Shown: positions 8,326 through 17,436, numbered from the stretch's first letter. The stretch: DNA of 44,813 nt from Marinomonas sp. UCMA 3892 (GCF_012726345.1 NZ_PTXN01000026.1:1-44813), one strand, 5' to 3'. A program made the numbers and translations. Notes: generated by a model from the sequence alone, not told the origin.

Positions 8326-9060
8326 ATGACAGAACAACATAAAAAAACCTTATTGGTAGTGGATGACGATCAAGATATTCGTCAGTTGCTTTGTGATGCC
8401 TTATCGCAAAAGGGTTACAAAGTATTGGAAGCAGAAAATGGTACTCAGATGTGGTCTCACCTTGAAGCTGAGCCCGTGGATTTAGTGCTGATGGATTTAT
8501 ATCTGCGCGAAGAAGATGGTTTGAGTCTTGCTCGTGAAGTACGCGAGCGTTTTGTGATGCCTATTATGATGTTAACAGGCAAAGGGGATGAAACAGATCG
8601 AATCTTAGGGTTAGAGTTAGCCGCAGACGATTACATGATGAAGCCGTTTAATTTACGCGAGCTCACGGCGCGAATTCATGCTTTGTTGCGTCGTTCTTAT
8701 CAAGTGCCACCGACGACAGGAAGTACGATTAATCAAGATCATGACTGTTTAAAATTTGGAAGCTGGATGTTGGATTTAACGGCTCGTCTGCTGCATGATC
8801 CAAACGGCAAATTGGTCACCTTAACCTTGGGGGAGTTTTCTCTATTGGAAGTGCTCGCTCGTCACCCTGATCGTATTTTTTCTCGCGAACAATTAATAGA
8901 GCAAAGTCGAGGTTTAGAGACGGAAGTCTTTGATCGCACGGTTGATGTATTGATTTTGCGTCTAAGACGAAAAATAGAATCAAACCCGAAAACACCAGAA
9001 TTTATTAAAACCCAACGCGGACTTGGTTACTTTTTCCAAGGCCCTGTGCGGACTAATTAA
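8326..9060 (+). CDS. OmpR-family response regulator, TorR-like (244 aa)
   Basis: It has an N-terminal receiver domain with acidic pocket DDD near residues 13-15, phospho-acceptor D57 (LVLMDLYL) and the switch Lys in MMKPFNL. A C-terminal winged helix of OmpR type (about 140-240) includes the EVFDRTVDVLILRLRRKIE recognition helix. Its stop codon touches the ATG of the hybrid kinase, so the two are translationally linked. It probably controls the sugar transporter genes directly downstream; that is an inference from position. Confidence 0.94.
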   Translation: MTEQHKKTLLVVDDDQDIRQLLCDALSQKGYKVLEAENGTQMWSHLEAEPVDLVLMDLYLREEDGLSLAREVRERFVMPIMMLTGKGDETDRILGLELAADDYMMKPFNLRELTARIHALLRRSYQVPPTTGSTINQDHDCLKFGSWMLDLTARLLHDPNGKLVTLTLGEFSLLEVLARHPDRIFSREQLIEQSRGLETEVFDRTVDVLILRLRRKIESNPKTPEFIKTQRGLGYFFQGPVRTN

Positions 9061-11589
9061 ATGCGCTTTACCAGCATCCGGCAAAAAGCCTCTCTGGCTA
9101 TTTTAGCGATTAGCCTGGTGGCATTTTTTATGGTCGGTATTGGCTGGCAATCTATGCGTGTCAGTGAAGCTACCTTATCTGAATTCGAATCTGAAACCTT
9201 ACCCGAAATTTCTACTTCACTAACCTTAGCCGAAGGTGTGGCCCAGTTGGCTGCCATCGCGCCTTATACCGCGGGTTCTGGGCGTCCTTTCCAATTACAG
9301 ACCGAATCTGAGCGCATTCATCGTCGCATTCTTGAATTGCGTGGTGTGGCGGACAGCTTAACGGATTCTGTCTTTCAGCGGGACATTGACGAGCGGCTAG
9401 ATGACTTACAAAAGACTCTTGAAGAGCTGGTGGCCTTAGTGCGAGAAGAGTTGTACTTGCGTGAGGACAGCTTGGCTCAGCAATTTCGTATTCGACAATT
9501 GGCTCCTACTGATCATGCAGCCAGTGTCGATAGCCAGCAAGGTCTGGTCTGGTTGCTGCAGTTACTTGAGTCTCCAAGTTTGGTGCCTGAAAGTATGCTG
9601 AAAAGTTTAAAGCTGTCAGAACAAAGCGAGCAAGTGGCGAGCATTGCCGATGATTTGCTGAAGGCGCATCGACGCTTGAATCAGATTCAAGAGCGCAAAA
9701 ATTATCTATTGATTTCGATTCGCGCCAAATCTGAACAGTTGAGTAAACAGGTTAGTGACTTCGTAGGAGGCTTGCAGAAGAAAGTAAGCCGTCAAAGACA
9801 GGAGGTTTCTTCGTTTGTCGAGCGAGGTCAAAATTGGATTATCGGTATCTCGGTGTTTTTGTTATTGGGCTTAACTCGCTTGTATTTATACAGCCAGCGC
9901 ATGACGAAAGATTTAGGTGTGGTTACCAATGATATGGAGCAGCTATCTTTGGGGCGTGTGGATTCAAAGCATACTGGAATACGCCGAAACGATGAAATAG
10001 GTACTTTGGCTGACACTTTCGAAGTCTTTCGCCGCGATGCCCTAAGGCGTTTAGAGGTGACAGCGGAGTTGTCGGAGCAAAAGCGTTTGCTTGAAACCAT
10101 CTTTGATAATATGAACGATGGGTTGAGTGTGTTTTCAGCCAAAGGAACTTTGGTTGCTTGGAATTCGGGTTATCAGAAGTTGTTTGATTTATCAGATGAT
10201 GATTTGCATGTGGGCATGCCTATCGATGAAGTGCAAAATCTAATTAACCAAGGGCAGCACAAAAACCTAAATCTAGAGAACCAGCAAGTTCATATGGAAG
10301 AAGTGAACGTCTCTCGTCATTTGCGTTTTCAAAGTTTCGAGCGTCATTTTGATTCTGGCAAAATTGTCGAATTTCGTTCCAAACCTATGCCTGAAGGTGG
10401 TTTTGTTACCTTGTATACGGATTTAACGGAACGTAAGAGCGTAGAAAGTCAGCTTAGACAAGCGCAAAAAATGGAAATGCTAGGACAGCTGACCGGTGGT
10501 GTCGCCCATGACTTTAATAATCTTCTGGCCGCCATTATGGGCAACCTACAAATGTTGTCAGACTCCTTTCCACAAACCGAGGATCAAGCACGTTACATAG
10601 AGCGAGCCTTAGTCGTGTCAGAGAAAAGTAGCAATTTGGTGCAGAGATTGTTGGCCTTTAGTCGCCGCCAACAACTCTTTCCCGTATCGATTGCGATCGA
10701 CGATTTGATCGAAGGTATGCTGGATTTGGTTGAATACAGTGTGGGTTCGCATATTGTTGTTGAAAGTGATTTGCAATGTCCCAATGTGGTTAGCTTAATC
10801 GACCCCTCGCAGTTAGAGAATGCCTTGCTGAATTTATCGTTGAACAGCGCCAGCGCTATGCCGGACGGTGGTCGTTTATCTTTCTCAACCAAATTATGTA
10901 CCTTGCCAGACAGTGATGTGCCAGCCATACGAATTCGAGTGGAAGATTCGGGCGAAGGGATTGATGAGGACGTCATTGGGCGCATTTTTGAGCCGTTCTT
11001 TACCACTAAGCCTGTTGGCAAGGGCAGTGGTTTGGGCTTGAGTATGATTTATGGTTTTGTGAAGCAAAGTGGTGGTGAAATCAAAGTCACTTCAGAAAAA
11101 GGCAAATGGACTCGTGTTTGTTTGTTTTTGCCTCAGCAAATGACACAGCAAGACCCCCTGATAGAAGGTTCAGTAGTAGCAGATGAAAAAGCGAGCCAAC
11201 AAGATAGCATTTTGTTGCCAGAATTTAGCCTCGTTTGGCTTGTGGAAGACGACGAGGAAGTGTGCCGTGTCATGCGTGAACAATTAGAAAAAATGGGCTT
11301 TATGGTGCAAACCTTTGATTGTGCCGAAGCCGTGATGAATGCCTTGAGTAAAGCCATAGTTCCTGATGCCATAGTGTCGGATGTAAACCTAGCAGGAACT
11401 ATGAGTGGTGTTGAGCTGGCGCACAGCCTGAATTCCGATTCGTTTGGCTTTACGGGCCCAATATTACTGATGTCTGGCTTGCCAAGAGACGAATTGAAAC
11501 AAAAATATCAATTAAAAGATGACGATTTGTTCATTTCAAAACCCTTTACGATCAAAGAGTTAAGTGGAATATTTCAGATAGAATATTGA
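9061..11589 (+). CDS. Hybrid sensor histidine kinase, TorS-like architecture (842 aa)
   Basis: In order: TM1 (about 10-30); a long helical periplasmic sensor region (about 35-255) resembling that of TorS; TM2 (about 258-276); HAMP; a PAS-like domain (about 345-460); HisKA with H483 in GGVAHDFNNLL; HATPase with EDSGEGID and KGSGLGLS boxes; and a C-terminal receiver with D774 (DAIVSDVNLAG). The protein ends right after the receiver, so the HPt domain found in TorS is missing. Phosphate may pass directly to the neighbouring regulator or through an unlinked HPt. It is inner-membrane and stop-start coupled to its regulator, and it lies upstream of frcBCA. Confidence 0.94.
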   Translation: MRFTSIRQKASLAILAISLVAFFMVGIGWQSMRVSEATLSEFESETLPEISTSLTLAEGVAQLAAIAPYTAGSGRPFQLQTESERIHRRILELRGVADSLTDSVFQRDIDERLDDLQKTLEELVALVREELYLREDSLAQQFRIRQLAPTDHAASVDSQQGLVWLLQLLESPSLVPESMLKSLKLSEQSEQVASIADDLLKAHRRLNQIQERKNYLLISIRAKSEQLSKQVSDFVGGLQKKVSRQRQEVSSFVERGQNWIIGISVFLLLGLTRLYLYSQRMTKDLGVVTNDMEQLSLGRVDSKHTGIRRNDEIGTLADTFEVFRRDALRRLEVTAELSEQKRLLETIFDNMNDGLSVFSAKGTLVAWNSGYQKLFDLSDDDLHVGMPIDEVQNLINQGQHKNLNLENQQVHMEEVNVSRHLRFQSFERHFDSGKIVEFRSKPMPEGGFVTLYTDLTERKSVESQLRQAQKMEMLGQLTGGVAHDFNNLLAAIMGNLQMLSDSFPQTEDQARYIERALVVSEKSSNLVQRLLAFSRRQQLFPVSIAIDDLIEGMLDLVEYSVGSHIVVESDLQCPNVVSLIDPSQLENALLNLSLNSASAMPDGGRLSFSTKLCTLPDSDVPAIRIRVEDSGEGIDEDVIGRIFEPFFTTKPVGKGSGLGLSMIYGFVKQSGGEIKVTSEKGKWTRVCLFLPQQMTQQDPLIEGSVVADEKASQQDSILLPEFSLVWLVEDDEEVCRVMREQLEKMGFMVQTFDCAEAVMNALSKAIVPDAIVSDVNLAGTMSGVELAHSLNSDSFGFTGPILLMSGLPRDELKQKYQLKDDDLFISKPFTIKELSGIFQIEY

Positions 11590-11591
11590 AC

Positions 11592-11609
11592 TATTACAAA
11601 TGTTACAAA
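11592..11609 (+). promoter_or_regulatory. Possible regulator site upstream of frcB
   Basis: Two adjacent 9-mers, TATTACAAA and TGTTACAAA, lie just after the kinase stop codon and about 130 bp before frcB. OmpR-type regulators often bind direct repeats of about this spacing. The sequence is AT-rich and the repeat is short, so this is only a candidate. Confidence 0.25.
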
Positions 11610-11742
11610 AAAAGATTAAATGATGAAATTATTCATTAGTTTTTTATCTCCATAGTGTTTTATCAAAGCAGAGTCGGGGCTGGATCTGTTTTGAATGGCA
11701 TCGCTGCCAATAATAAAAACAAAAAGTGGAGTTATAAAAACA

Positions 11743-12774
11743 ATGAAATTCATGCATCGTATCCCGTATAAAAAATTGGCTTGTCTAGTGGCGGCTGGCA
11801 CCTTGTCTACCGTGGCTATGGCCGAAACCCCAATCATTGGTCTAATCACCAAAACCAACACCAATCCATTTTTCGTAAAAATGAAAGAAGGCGCACAGCA
11901 AAAAGCTACTGAGCTTGGTGTTGAATTGCGTACGTTTGCTGGCCGTTACGACGGCGACAACGAAACTCAGGTTCAGGCAATCGAAAACCTCATTGCTGCA
12001 GGCGCCAAAGGTATTCTTATTACACCTAGTGATACAGCAGCTATTGTTCCAACTATTCAAAAAGCACGAGATGCAGGTTTGCTTGTTATCGCGTTAGACA
12101 CCGCCCTTAGCCCTGCTAGTGCAGCAGACATGACATTCGCAACGGACAACTTTAAAGCCGGCGAAATGATTGGTATGTGGGCCAAAGCAAAAATGGGCGA
12201 TAAAGCCAAAGACGCTAAAATTGCTCTGCTAGATTTGAGTACAAGCCAGATTACTGTAGACGTTGCACGTGACCAAGGTTTCTTGCAAGGTTTTGGTATC
12301 GATCTTCAAAATCCCAATCGCATGGGCGATGAGACGGATCCACGTATTGTAGGTAACGATGTGACGCAAGGATCTGAAGAAGGTGGCCGTCGTGCGATGG
12401 AAAACCTACTGCAAAAAGACCCAGAAATTAACTTGGTGTACACCATTAATGAACCTGCCGCAGCAGGTGCTTATGAAGCATTGAAATCATTCGGCCTAGA
12501 AAAAGACGTATTGATTGTTTCTGTGGATGGCGGTTGTCCAGGTGTGCGCAATATCAAAGATGGCGTGATCGGCGCTACTTCTATGCAATTCCCTTTAAAA
12601 ATGGCCTCTGAAGGTGTCACGGCGATTGTTGAGTTCGCGAAATCTGGCTCACGTCCTTCGGCATCAAACGGCCTCGATTTCTTTGACACAGGTGTTCAGT
12701 TAATTACTGATGAACCCGTAAAAGGTGTTCAATCGGTTTCGTCTAAAACTGGTTTGAGCATGTGTTGGGGTTAA
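11743..12774 (+). CDS. frcB: Fructose-type ABC transporter periplasmic binding protein FrcB (343 aa)
   Basis: This is a cluster-B (ribose/galactose-type) periplasmic sugar-binding protein. I recognise close similarity along its length to rhizobial FrcB: ITKTNTNPFFVKMKEGA, GDETDPRIVG, NEPAAAGAYEALKS, VSVDGGCPGV and the KTGLSMCWG tail. A signal peptide ends near VAMA-ET. I chose ATG 11743 because it starts a normal signal peptide; an in-frame ATG at 11695 would add 16 polar residues. FrcB captures fructose, and in rhizobia also ribose and mannose, for FrcC/FrcA. A hairpin follows it before frcC. Confidence 0.88.
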   Translation: MKFMHRIPYKKLACLVAAGTLSTVAMAETPIIGLITKTNTNPFFVKMKEGAQQKATELGVELRTFAGRYDGDNETQVQAIENLIAAGAKGILITPSDTAAIVPTIQKARDAGLLVIALDTALSPASAADMTFATDNFKAGEMIGMWAKAKMGDKAKDAKIALLDLSTSQITVDVARDQGFLQGFGIDLQNPNRMGDETDPRIVGNDVTQGSEEGGRRAMENLLQKDPEINLVYTINEPAAAGAYEALKSFGLEKDVLIVSVDGGCPGVRNIKDGVIGATSMQFPLKMASEGVTAIVEFAKSGSRPSASNGLDFFDTGVQLITDEPVKGVQSVSSKTGLSMCWG

Positions 12775-12814
12775 GCAATCTCTTGTGATAGATGGGTGTG
12801 AAGGCGCCCTTATT

Positions 12815-12846
12815 TGCCGTTAGTCGAGTTTGGCTAACGGCACTTT
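12815..12846 (+). terminator. frcB-frcC intercistronic hairpin
   Basis: A perfect 9-bp stem (TGCCGTTAG / CTAACGGCA) with a 10-nt loop is followed by a run of five T after two bases. It is probably a partial terminator or mRNA stabiliser that keeps the binding protein more abundant than the membrane components. This is a common arrangement in sugar ABC operons. Confidence 0.75.
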
Positions 12847-12883
12847 TTCTGTCTAGCACGATGTTCCCTCTCTGGAGTAGTCT

Positions 12884-13966
12884 ATGAGTTCTACCAACAC
12901 AAAACCGTCTACAGCGGTGCTTGATCACGATAAAGTGGCAGATCAAGCCAGTACCTATGTTGCCAAGTTCGAGCGTAATGAAACCCTTGTGCAGCGTTTC
13001 CAAAAATTTCTTCACCACTATCCCATTGCCGCTCCAAGTATTGTTTTGATCTTGGCAATTATTGGCTTTAGCATGATAGTTGGTGGGCGCTTTTTGCACC
13101 CATTTAACCTGTCTTTGATTTTGCAACAAGTCACTATTATCGGTGTGATTGGTGTTGCTCAGACCTTAATTATTTTAACGGCGGGAATCGATTTGTCCGT
13201 CGGTGCCATTATGGTATTGGCGTCCGTGGTAATGGGCCGAATGGCGATGGATTATGGCTTTGAAGCTTGGCTTGCCTTGTTAATCGGTATTGGCGTTGGT
13301 GCAGTGGCTGGCTTTATTAATGGCCTATTGATTACGCGTATGAAACTGCCGCCATTTATTGCCACTCTGGGTTCATGGAACGTATTTTTTGCTTTGAACT
13401 TGTGGTACTCAAAAAGCGAAACCATTCGTTCTCAGGATATTAATGCTGCTGCGCCTTTGTTGCAGTGGTTGGGTGAAACCATCAACGTGTTTGGTGCCAG
13501 ATTAACTTATGGTTCTTTGTTGATGTTGGCGATCTTCTTTGTGATTTGGTATGCGTTAAATTGGACCCCGTGGGGACGTCACGTTTATGCCACAGGTGAT
13601 GATCCAGCTGCCGCAAAATTGGCTGGTATCCGTACCGACCGTATCTTGCTGTCTGTGTATATTTTAGCTGGTGTGGTGTGTGCTATTGGTGCTTGGGTAT
13701 TGATTGGCCGCATTGGTTCTATCAGTCCACAGGCAGGTTACACGACAAACTTAGACAGTATTACCGCTGTGGTTATCGGTGGTTGCAGTTTGTTTGGTGG
13801 TCGCGGGTCTATTTATGGCACCTTGATTGGCGCTTTGGTGGTTGGCGTGTTTCGTAATGGTTTGGCACTCGCTGGTGTCGATGTGCTTTGGCAAGAGTTC
13901 ACCGTCGGTATTTTGATTATTGTTGCCGTTGGTGTCGATCAGTGGATCCGAAGAGGAACAGCATAA
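12884..13966 (+). CDS. frcC: Fructose-type ABC transporter permease FrcC (360 aa)
   Basis: This is an inner-membrane permease of the BPD_transp_2 (RbsC/AraH-like) family. After a polar N-terminus of about 45 residues come eight to ten hydrophobic segments. Family-typical stretches are TAGIDLSVGAIMVLAS, the large loop WTPWGRHVYATGDDPAAAKLAGI (the ATPase-contact region), and GGRGSIYGTLIGALVVGV. It probably works as a homodimer with FrcA. The stop codon overlaps the frcA start (TAATG), giving tight coupling. Confidence 0.92.
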   Translation: MSSTNTKPSTAVLDHDKVADQASTYVAKFERNETLVQRFQKFLHHYPIAAPSIVLILAIIGFSMIVGGRFLHPFNLSLILQQVTIIGVIGVAQTLIILTAGIDLSVGAIMVLASVVMGRMAMDYGFEAWLALLIGIGVGAVAGFINGLLITRMKLPPFIATLGSWNVFFALNLWYSKSETIRSQDINAAAPLLQWLGETINVFGARLTYGSLLMLAIFFVIWYALNWTPWGRHVYATGDDPAAAKLAGIRTDRILLSVYILAGVVCAIGAWVLIGRIGSISPQAGYTTNLDSITAVVIGGCSLFGGRGSIYGTLIGALVVGVFRNGLALAGVDVLWQEFTVGILIIVAVGVDQWIRRGTA

Positions 13967-14763
13967 TGGTAGCTCAATACGATAAGACACCTGTGTTACA
14001 AACCAAGAACTTGGTTAAGCGTTATGGCAGTGTGACAGCCATCGATCATGCGGATTTCGAACTGTATCCAGGTGAAATTTTAGCGGTGATTGGTGATAAC
14101 GGGGCAGGTAAGTCCTCATTGATCAAAGCCTTGTCTGGTGCATTGATTCCTGATGAAGGCGAGATCTTGCTAGACGGTAAGCCGGTGCATTTTACGTCAC
14201 CAATGGAAGCCCGTGCATTAGGTATTGAAACGGTTTATCAGAATTTGGCTGTTTCTCCCGCGTTGAACATCTCTGATAATTTGTTCCTAGGCCGTGAATT
14301 GCTCAAGCCTGGGATTCTTGGCAAGGTGTTCCGTATGCTAGATAAAAAGGAAATGGAGCGCCGTGCTCGCGACAAGATGGCAGAACTTGGGTTAATGACG
14401 ATTCAAAATATCAGTCAAGCCGTCGAGTCTTTGTCTGGTGGTCAACGCCAAGGTGTGGCGGTTGCACGCTCTGCTTTATTTGGCAGCAAGGTGGTTATTA
14501 TGGATGAGCCCACTGCCGCTCTTGGGGTGAAAGAGTCTCGTCGGGTATTGAATCTGATTAAAGAAGTACGTGACCGTGGATTGCCTATCATCTTGATCAG
14601 TCACAATATGCCTCATGTATTTGAAGTGGCTGACCGCATTCATATCCATCGCTTGGGTAAGCGAGCGGCAATTGTCACTCCTCAGTCTCATAGTATGTCT
14701 GACGCCGTGGCCATTATGACTGGAGCGATGGAAGTCGGTGAATCAGAGGACGCTGCTGCCTAA
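13966..14763 (+). CDS. frcA: Fructose-type ABC transporter ATP-binding protein FrcA (265 aa)
   Basis: This is a single-domain ABC ATPase. Walker A is GDNGAGKSS, the signature is LSGGQRQG, Walker B is VVIMDEP, and the H-loop is ISHNM. RbsA and MglA have two fused ATPase halves; this protein has one, as FrcA does, which supports the frc assignment. I start it at ATG 13966, which overlaps the frcC stop. A longer in-frame ORF begins at 13888, but that would run back into frcC. It energises fructose uptake at the inner face of the membrane. Confidence 0.92.
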   Translation: MVAQYDKTPVLQTKNLVKRYGSVTAIDHADFELYPGEILAVIGDNGAGKSSLIKALSGALIPDEGEILLDGKPVHFTSPMEARALGIETVYQNLAVSPALNISDNLFLGRELLKPGILGKVFRMLDKKEMERRARDKMAELGLMTIQNISQAVESLSGGQRQGVAVARSALFGSKVVIMDEPTAALGVKESRRVLNLIKEVRDRGLPIILISHNMPHVFEVADRIHIHRLGKRAAIVTPQSHSMSDAVAIMTGAMEVGESEDAAA

Positions 14764-14776
14764 GATAAAAATGAAA

Positions 14777-14816
14777 CCGCTATTTTTATCTGCCATCAGG
14801 TAGGGCAAAATAGCGG
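14777..14816 (+). promoter_or_regulatory. frcA-downstream hairpin
   Basis: A perfect 10-bp inverted repeat (CCGCTATTTT / AAAATAGCGG) encloses a 20-nt loop. It is followed by CCTTTC rather than a clean T-run, so it is at best a weak terminator. It may instead protect or process the mRNA between frcA and the second binding protein. Confidence 0.55.
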
Positions 14817-14837
14817 CCTTTCATCAGGGGAAATATC

Positions 14838-15815
14838 ATGAGCGCAAGTAAACCATCTACGTCGCTTTTTCATAAAGCACGACAGCTTTGGAAGGCGTAC
14901 CGAGTGATGCCTAGTCTGTTGGCGGTTTCGGTCATTGCTGTTTCACTTTCCCCTTTGGTGTCGCAATCTTCAGAACCTCAACCACTCAAGTCAATTGGTA
15001 TTAGTGTTGCTGATTTGGGTAACCCCTACTTTGTTCAGCTGGTGGAAACGGCCTCTGTTAAAGCTGAAGAATTAGCGGGCGAACCTGTTAAAATGTTGAT
15101 TCGTTCGGATGCCTATGACTGGCAACGCCAGATAGGACAAATTAATGATTTTATTGATCAAAAAGTTGATCTGATTGTCTTAACGGCGGCGGATGAATAT
15201 AAAGTGGCGGCGGTTGTCGCCAAAGCCCAGCGAGCGGGTATTAAGGTGATTGCGGTTGATGTCAATGCCCAAGGTGCTGATGCCACTATCACGACTGATA
15301 ATGTTCAGGCTGGTGCGATTGCCTGTGAAAAATTGGCGGAGAAAATCAATTACCAAGGTAACTTCGTGATTATTAACGGAGTGCTGGTTTCGTCTGTTAT
15401 AGAACGCGTGGCGGGCTGTAAATCCGCACTGAACAAATACCCTGATATTACTCTCCTAAGCGATCGCATGAACGGGACCGGCAGTGTGGAAGGCGGTATG
15501 GAAGCCATGACGTATTTAATGGAAGAGTACGATCACATTGATGCGGTGTTTACGATTAATGACCCAACGGCATTTGGAGCGTTGCGAGCCGCACAACAAG
15601 CAAACCGTAAAGAATTTGTCTTAGCTTCAATTGATGGTGCGCCGTTTGCCACTGAGATTATCAAGCAGCAAGATAACCCTTGGATTGCCACTGCCGTTCA
15701 GCGTCCTATTCCTATGGCAGAAAAAGCCATCGAAATTGGTATGGATTTATTGAAGGGGAAAGAGGTGGCCCAGCGTTTTATTTTGATCCCCTCAACGCTT
15801 ATTGAGAAAAACTAA
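14838..15815 (+). CDS. Second periplasmic sugar-binding protein of the frc locus (325 aa)
   Basis: This is a Peripla_BP_4 / LacI-type periplasmic binding protein. The start SIGISVADLGNPYFVQLVETA and the hinge-side motifs VDLIVLTAADEYKVAAVV and DAVFTINDPTAFGALRAA are typical. The N-terminus has a positively charged stretch, then a hydrophobic segment (about 25-45) that is either a long signal peptide or an uncleaved anchor. It is clearly different from FrcB and is not needed for a complete transporter, since FrcBCA already is one. Its place beside a TorS-like kinase suggests it may be a periplasmic co-sensor, as TorT is for TorS. That is an inference. Confidence 0.86.
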   Translation: MSASKPSTSLFHKARQLWKAYRVMPSLLAVSVIAVSLSPLVSQSSEPQPLKSIGISVADLGNPYFVQLVETASVKAEELAGEPVKMLIRSDAYDWQRQIGQINDFIDQKVDLIVLTAADEYKVAAVVAKAQRAGIKVIAVDVNAQGADATITTDNVQAGAIACEKLAEKINYQGNFVIINGVLVSSVIERVAGCKSALNKYPDITLLSDRMNGTGSVEGGMEAMTYLMEEYDHIDAVFTINDPTAFGALRAAQQANRKEFVLASIDGAPFATEIIKQQDNPWIATAVQRPIPMAEKAIEIGMDLLKGKEVAQRFILIPSTLIEKN

Positions 15816-15883
15816 TCGCTATTCCATCTTGGTCTTTTAATGCAAGGGCGTTAAGCTATTGCCCTTCGGGATAGAGGCTATTA

Positions 15884-16771
15884 ATGGACACTTCGACGAT
15901 ATTCTTACAAATTTTTAATACGGTTTTTCCACTGGCCAGTATAGTGCTGGTGGCATTCTTTTATGCACGGGTTCGCCCAACTGACATGACGGTGGCAAAC
16001 CGTATTAATATCAGTGTGTTTTGCCCCGCGCTGATTTTCTCTGTTATGTCGTCAAAAGACTTTCATATCGCCCAATATATCGATTTGATTTTTGCCGCAA
16101 CGGCCGTTGTTTTAGGTTCTGGATTGCTTATTTGGCCGCTGTGTAAGTGGTTGAAAATATCCCCTAAGACGCTAGTTCCTCCTATGATGTTTAATAACAG
16201 TGGTAACTTGGGGATTCCGCTAATTGTATTGGCGTTTGGTGAGTCGGCGTTGCCTATTGCTGTGGTTCTATTTCTTACCGAAAACTTGCTGCATTTTACG
16301 GTGGGCATGTATTTACTTAACCCTAAAACCAACCTGCTTAATGTGCTGAAGATGCCAATGATTATCGCGACGATACTTGGCTTAATCTGGAGTTTGCAAG
16401 GTTGGACTGTTATGCCAGCGGTGAAAGTCTCTGTAGATATGATGGGACAAATTGCCATTCCGCTGATGCTGTTTGCGCTTGGTGTACGCATGACAAATGT
16501 CGACTTTAGCGAGTGGAAACTTGGCGTCATTGCCGGCTTCCTGTGTCCATTAAGCGGCTTGATGATTGCTGCTATTTGGTACTATGTGGTGGGCATGTCG
16601 TCAGAAAACTTCGCTTATTTATTGATTTTTGCCTGCTTGCCGCCAGCCGTTTTGAATTACATGGTCGCTGAGCTGTATCAACAAGAGCCGCATAAAGTGG
16701 CGTCGATTGTGTTGATTGGTAATTTGATGAGTGTAGGGATTATTCCTTGTGTATTGTTTTATGTTTTATAA
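15884..16771 (+). CDS. AEC-family permease (295 aa)
   Basis: This is a membrane transporter of the auxin efflux carrier / malonate transporter (Mem_trans) family. About ten hydrophobic segments are visible, in two halves of five. The conserved NNSGNLGIPL block (about residue 105) and the related IPLMLFALGVRM block in the second half mark the family. The substrate is unknown; members move malonate, malate or other anions. It lies 21 bp before the MscS-like gene and was probably transcribed with it. Confidence 0.9.
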   Translation: MDTSTIFLQIFNTVFPLASIVLVAFFYARVRPTDMTVANRINISVFCPALIFSVMSSKDFHIAQYIDLIFAATAVVLGSGLLIWPLCKWLKISPKTLVPPMMFNNSGNLGIPLIVLAFGESALPIAVVLFLTENLLHFTVGMYLLNPKTNLLNVLKMPMIIATILGLIWSLQGWTVMPAVKVSVDMMGQIAIPLMLFALGVRMTNVDFSEWKLGVIAGFLCPLSGLMIAAIWYYVVGMSSENFAYLLIFACLPPAVLNYMVAELYQQEPHKVASIVLIGNLMSVGIIPCVLFYVL

Positions 16772-16792
16772 ATCCGTATTAGGAGAAAAAGC

Positions 16793-17347
16793 ATGATGGT
16801 GCAAATCGGCTTAATCGCCTTGTTGGTGGTGGCTTACATCATTGTCTCTCGTATTTTAAAGTCGACAGTAAGATTACTTGGGCAAAAAAGCTTCGCCAAT
16901 GAAGTGAGAATAACTTACGTTTCAAAAATGCTAAATCTTGGCTTTACCGCGATTTTTGTGATGTTGGTTTGCTTGGTTTTGGGAATAGGTTATGGTCAGC
17001 TGGCGATCTTTTTTTCCTCTGTATTCGCTGTTGTAGGTGTGGCGCTCTTTGCCCAATGGTCTATTTTGAGCAATATAACCGCGAGTTTAATCATCTTTTT
17101 TGGCTTTCCATATCGAGTAGGAGATTGGATAAAAGTTGTCGACAAGGACGATGAGATCTTAGGGCAGATTATGGAAATATCGTCTTTTCACGTGATTATC
17201 CATCGATTATCAGGGGATGTGGTGACTTATCCAAACAGTCTGATTCTGCAAAAAGCCGTTGTTCGGTTTGATAGTCGCGATGCTGCATTGGCAATGAGTC
17301 AGTTTACGGAAAGGTTAAAAGTCGAAAATCATAAGCCCCTTTCGTAA
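16793..17347 (+). CDS. Short MscS-like mechanosensitive channel protein (184 aa)
   Basis: The protein has two or three N-terminal hydrophobic segments (about 4-22, 46-66 and 70-92), then the MscS pore/beta-domain signature SNITASLIIFFGFPYRVGDWIKV and VVTYPNSLILQKAVVRF. MscS of E. coli is 286 aa; here the C-terminal alpha-beta cage is absent and the protein ends shortly after the beta domain. No frameshift is visible, so this seems to be a naturally short form. An AGGAGA ribosome site supports the start, but two adjacent ATGs are possible. It may act in osmotic release, or may be specialised. Confidence 0.88.
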   Translation: MMVQIGLIALLVVAYIIVSRILKSTVRLLGQKSFANEVRITYVSKMLNLGFTAIFVMLVCLVLGIGYGQLAIFFSSVFAVVGVALFAQWSILSNITASLIIFFGFPYRVGDWIKVVDKDDEILGQIMEISSFHVIIHRLSGDVVTYPNSLILQKAVVRFDSRDAALAMSQFTERLKVENHKPLS

Positions 17348-17436
17348 AATTCGAACAAAAAACGATCAACTTTTTTAAGATTACATCGATTTGTGTCATA
17401 CTTAGAGGCTTTCATCTTTAAGAAAGGAAATCTCTT

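Noticed and set aside
13888..13965. Upstream extension of frcA
   Set aside because: It lies inside frcC; the TAATG overlap at 13964-13968 gives a better start.
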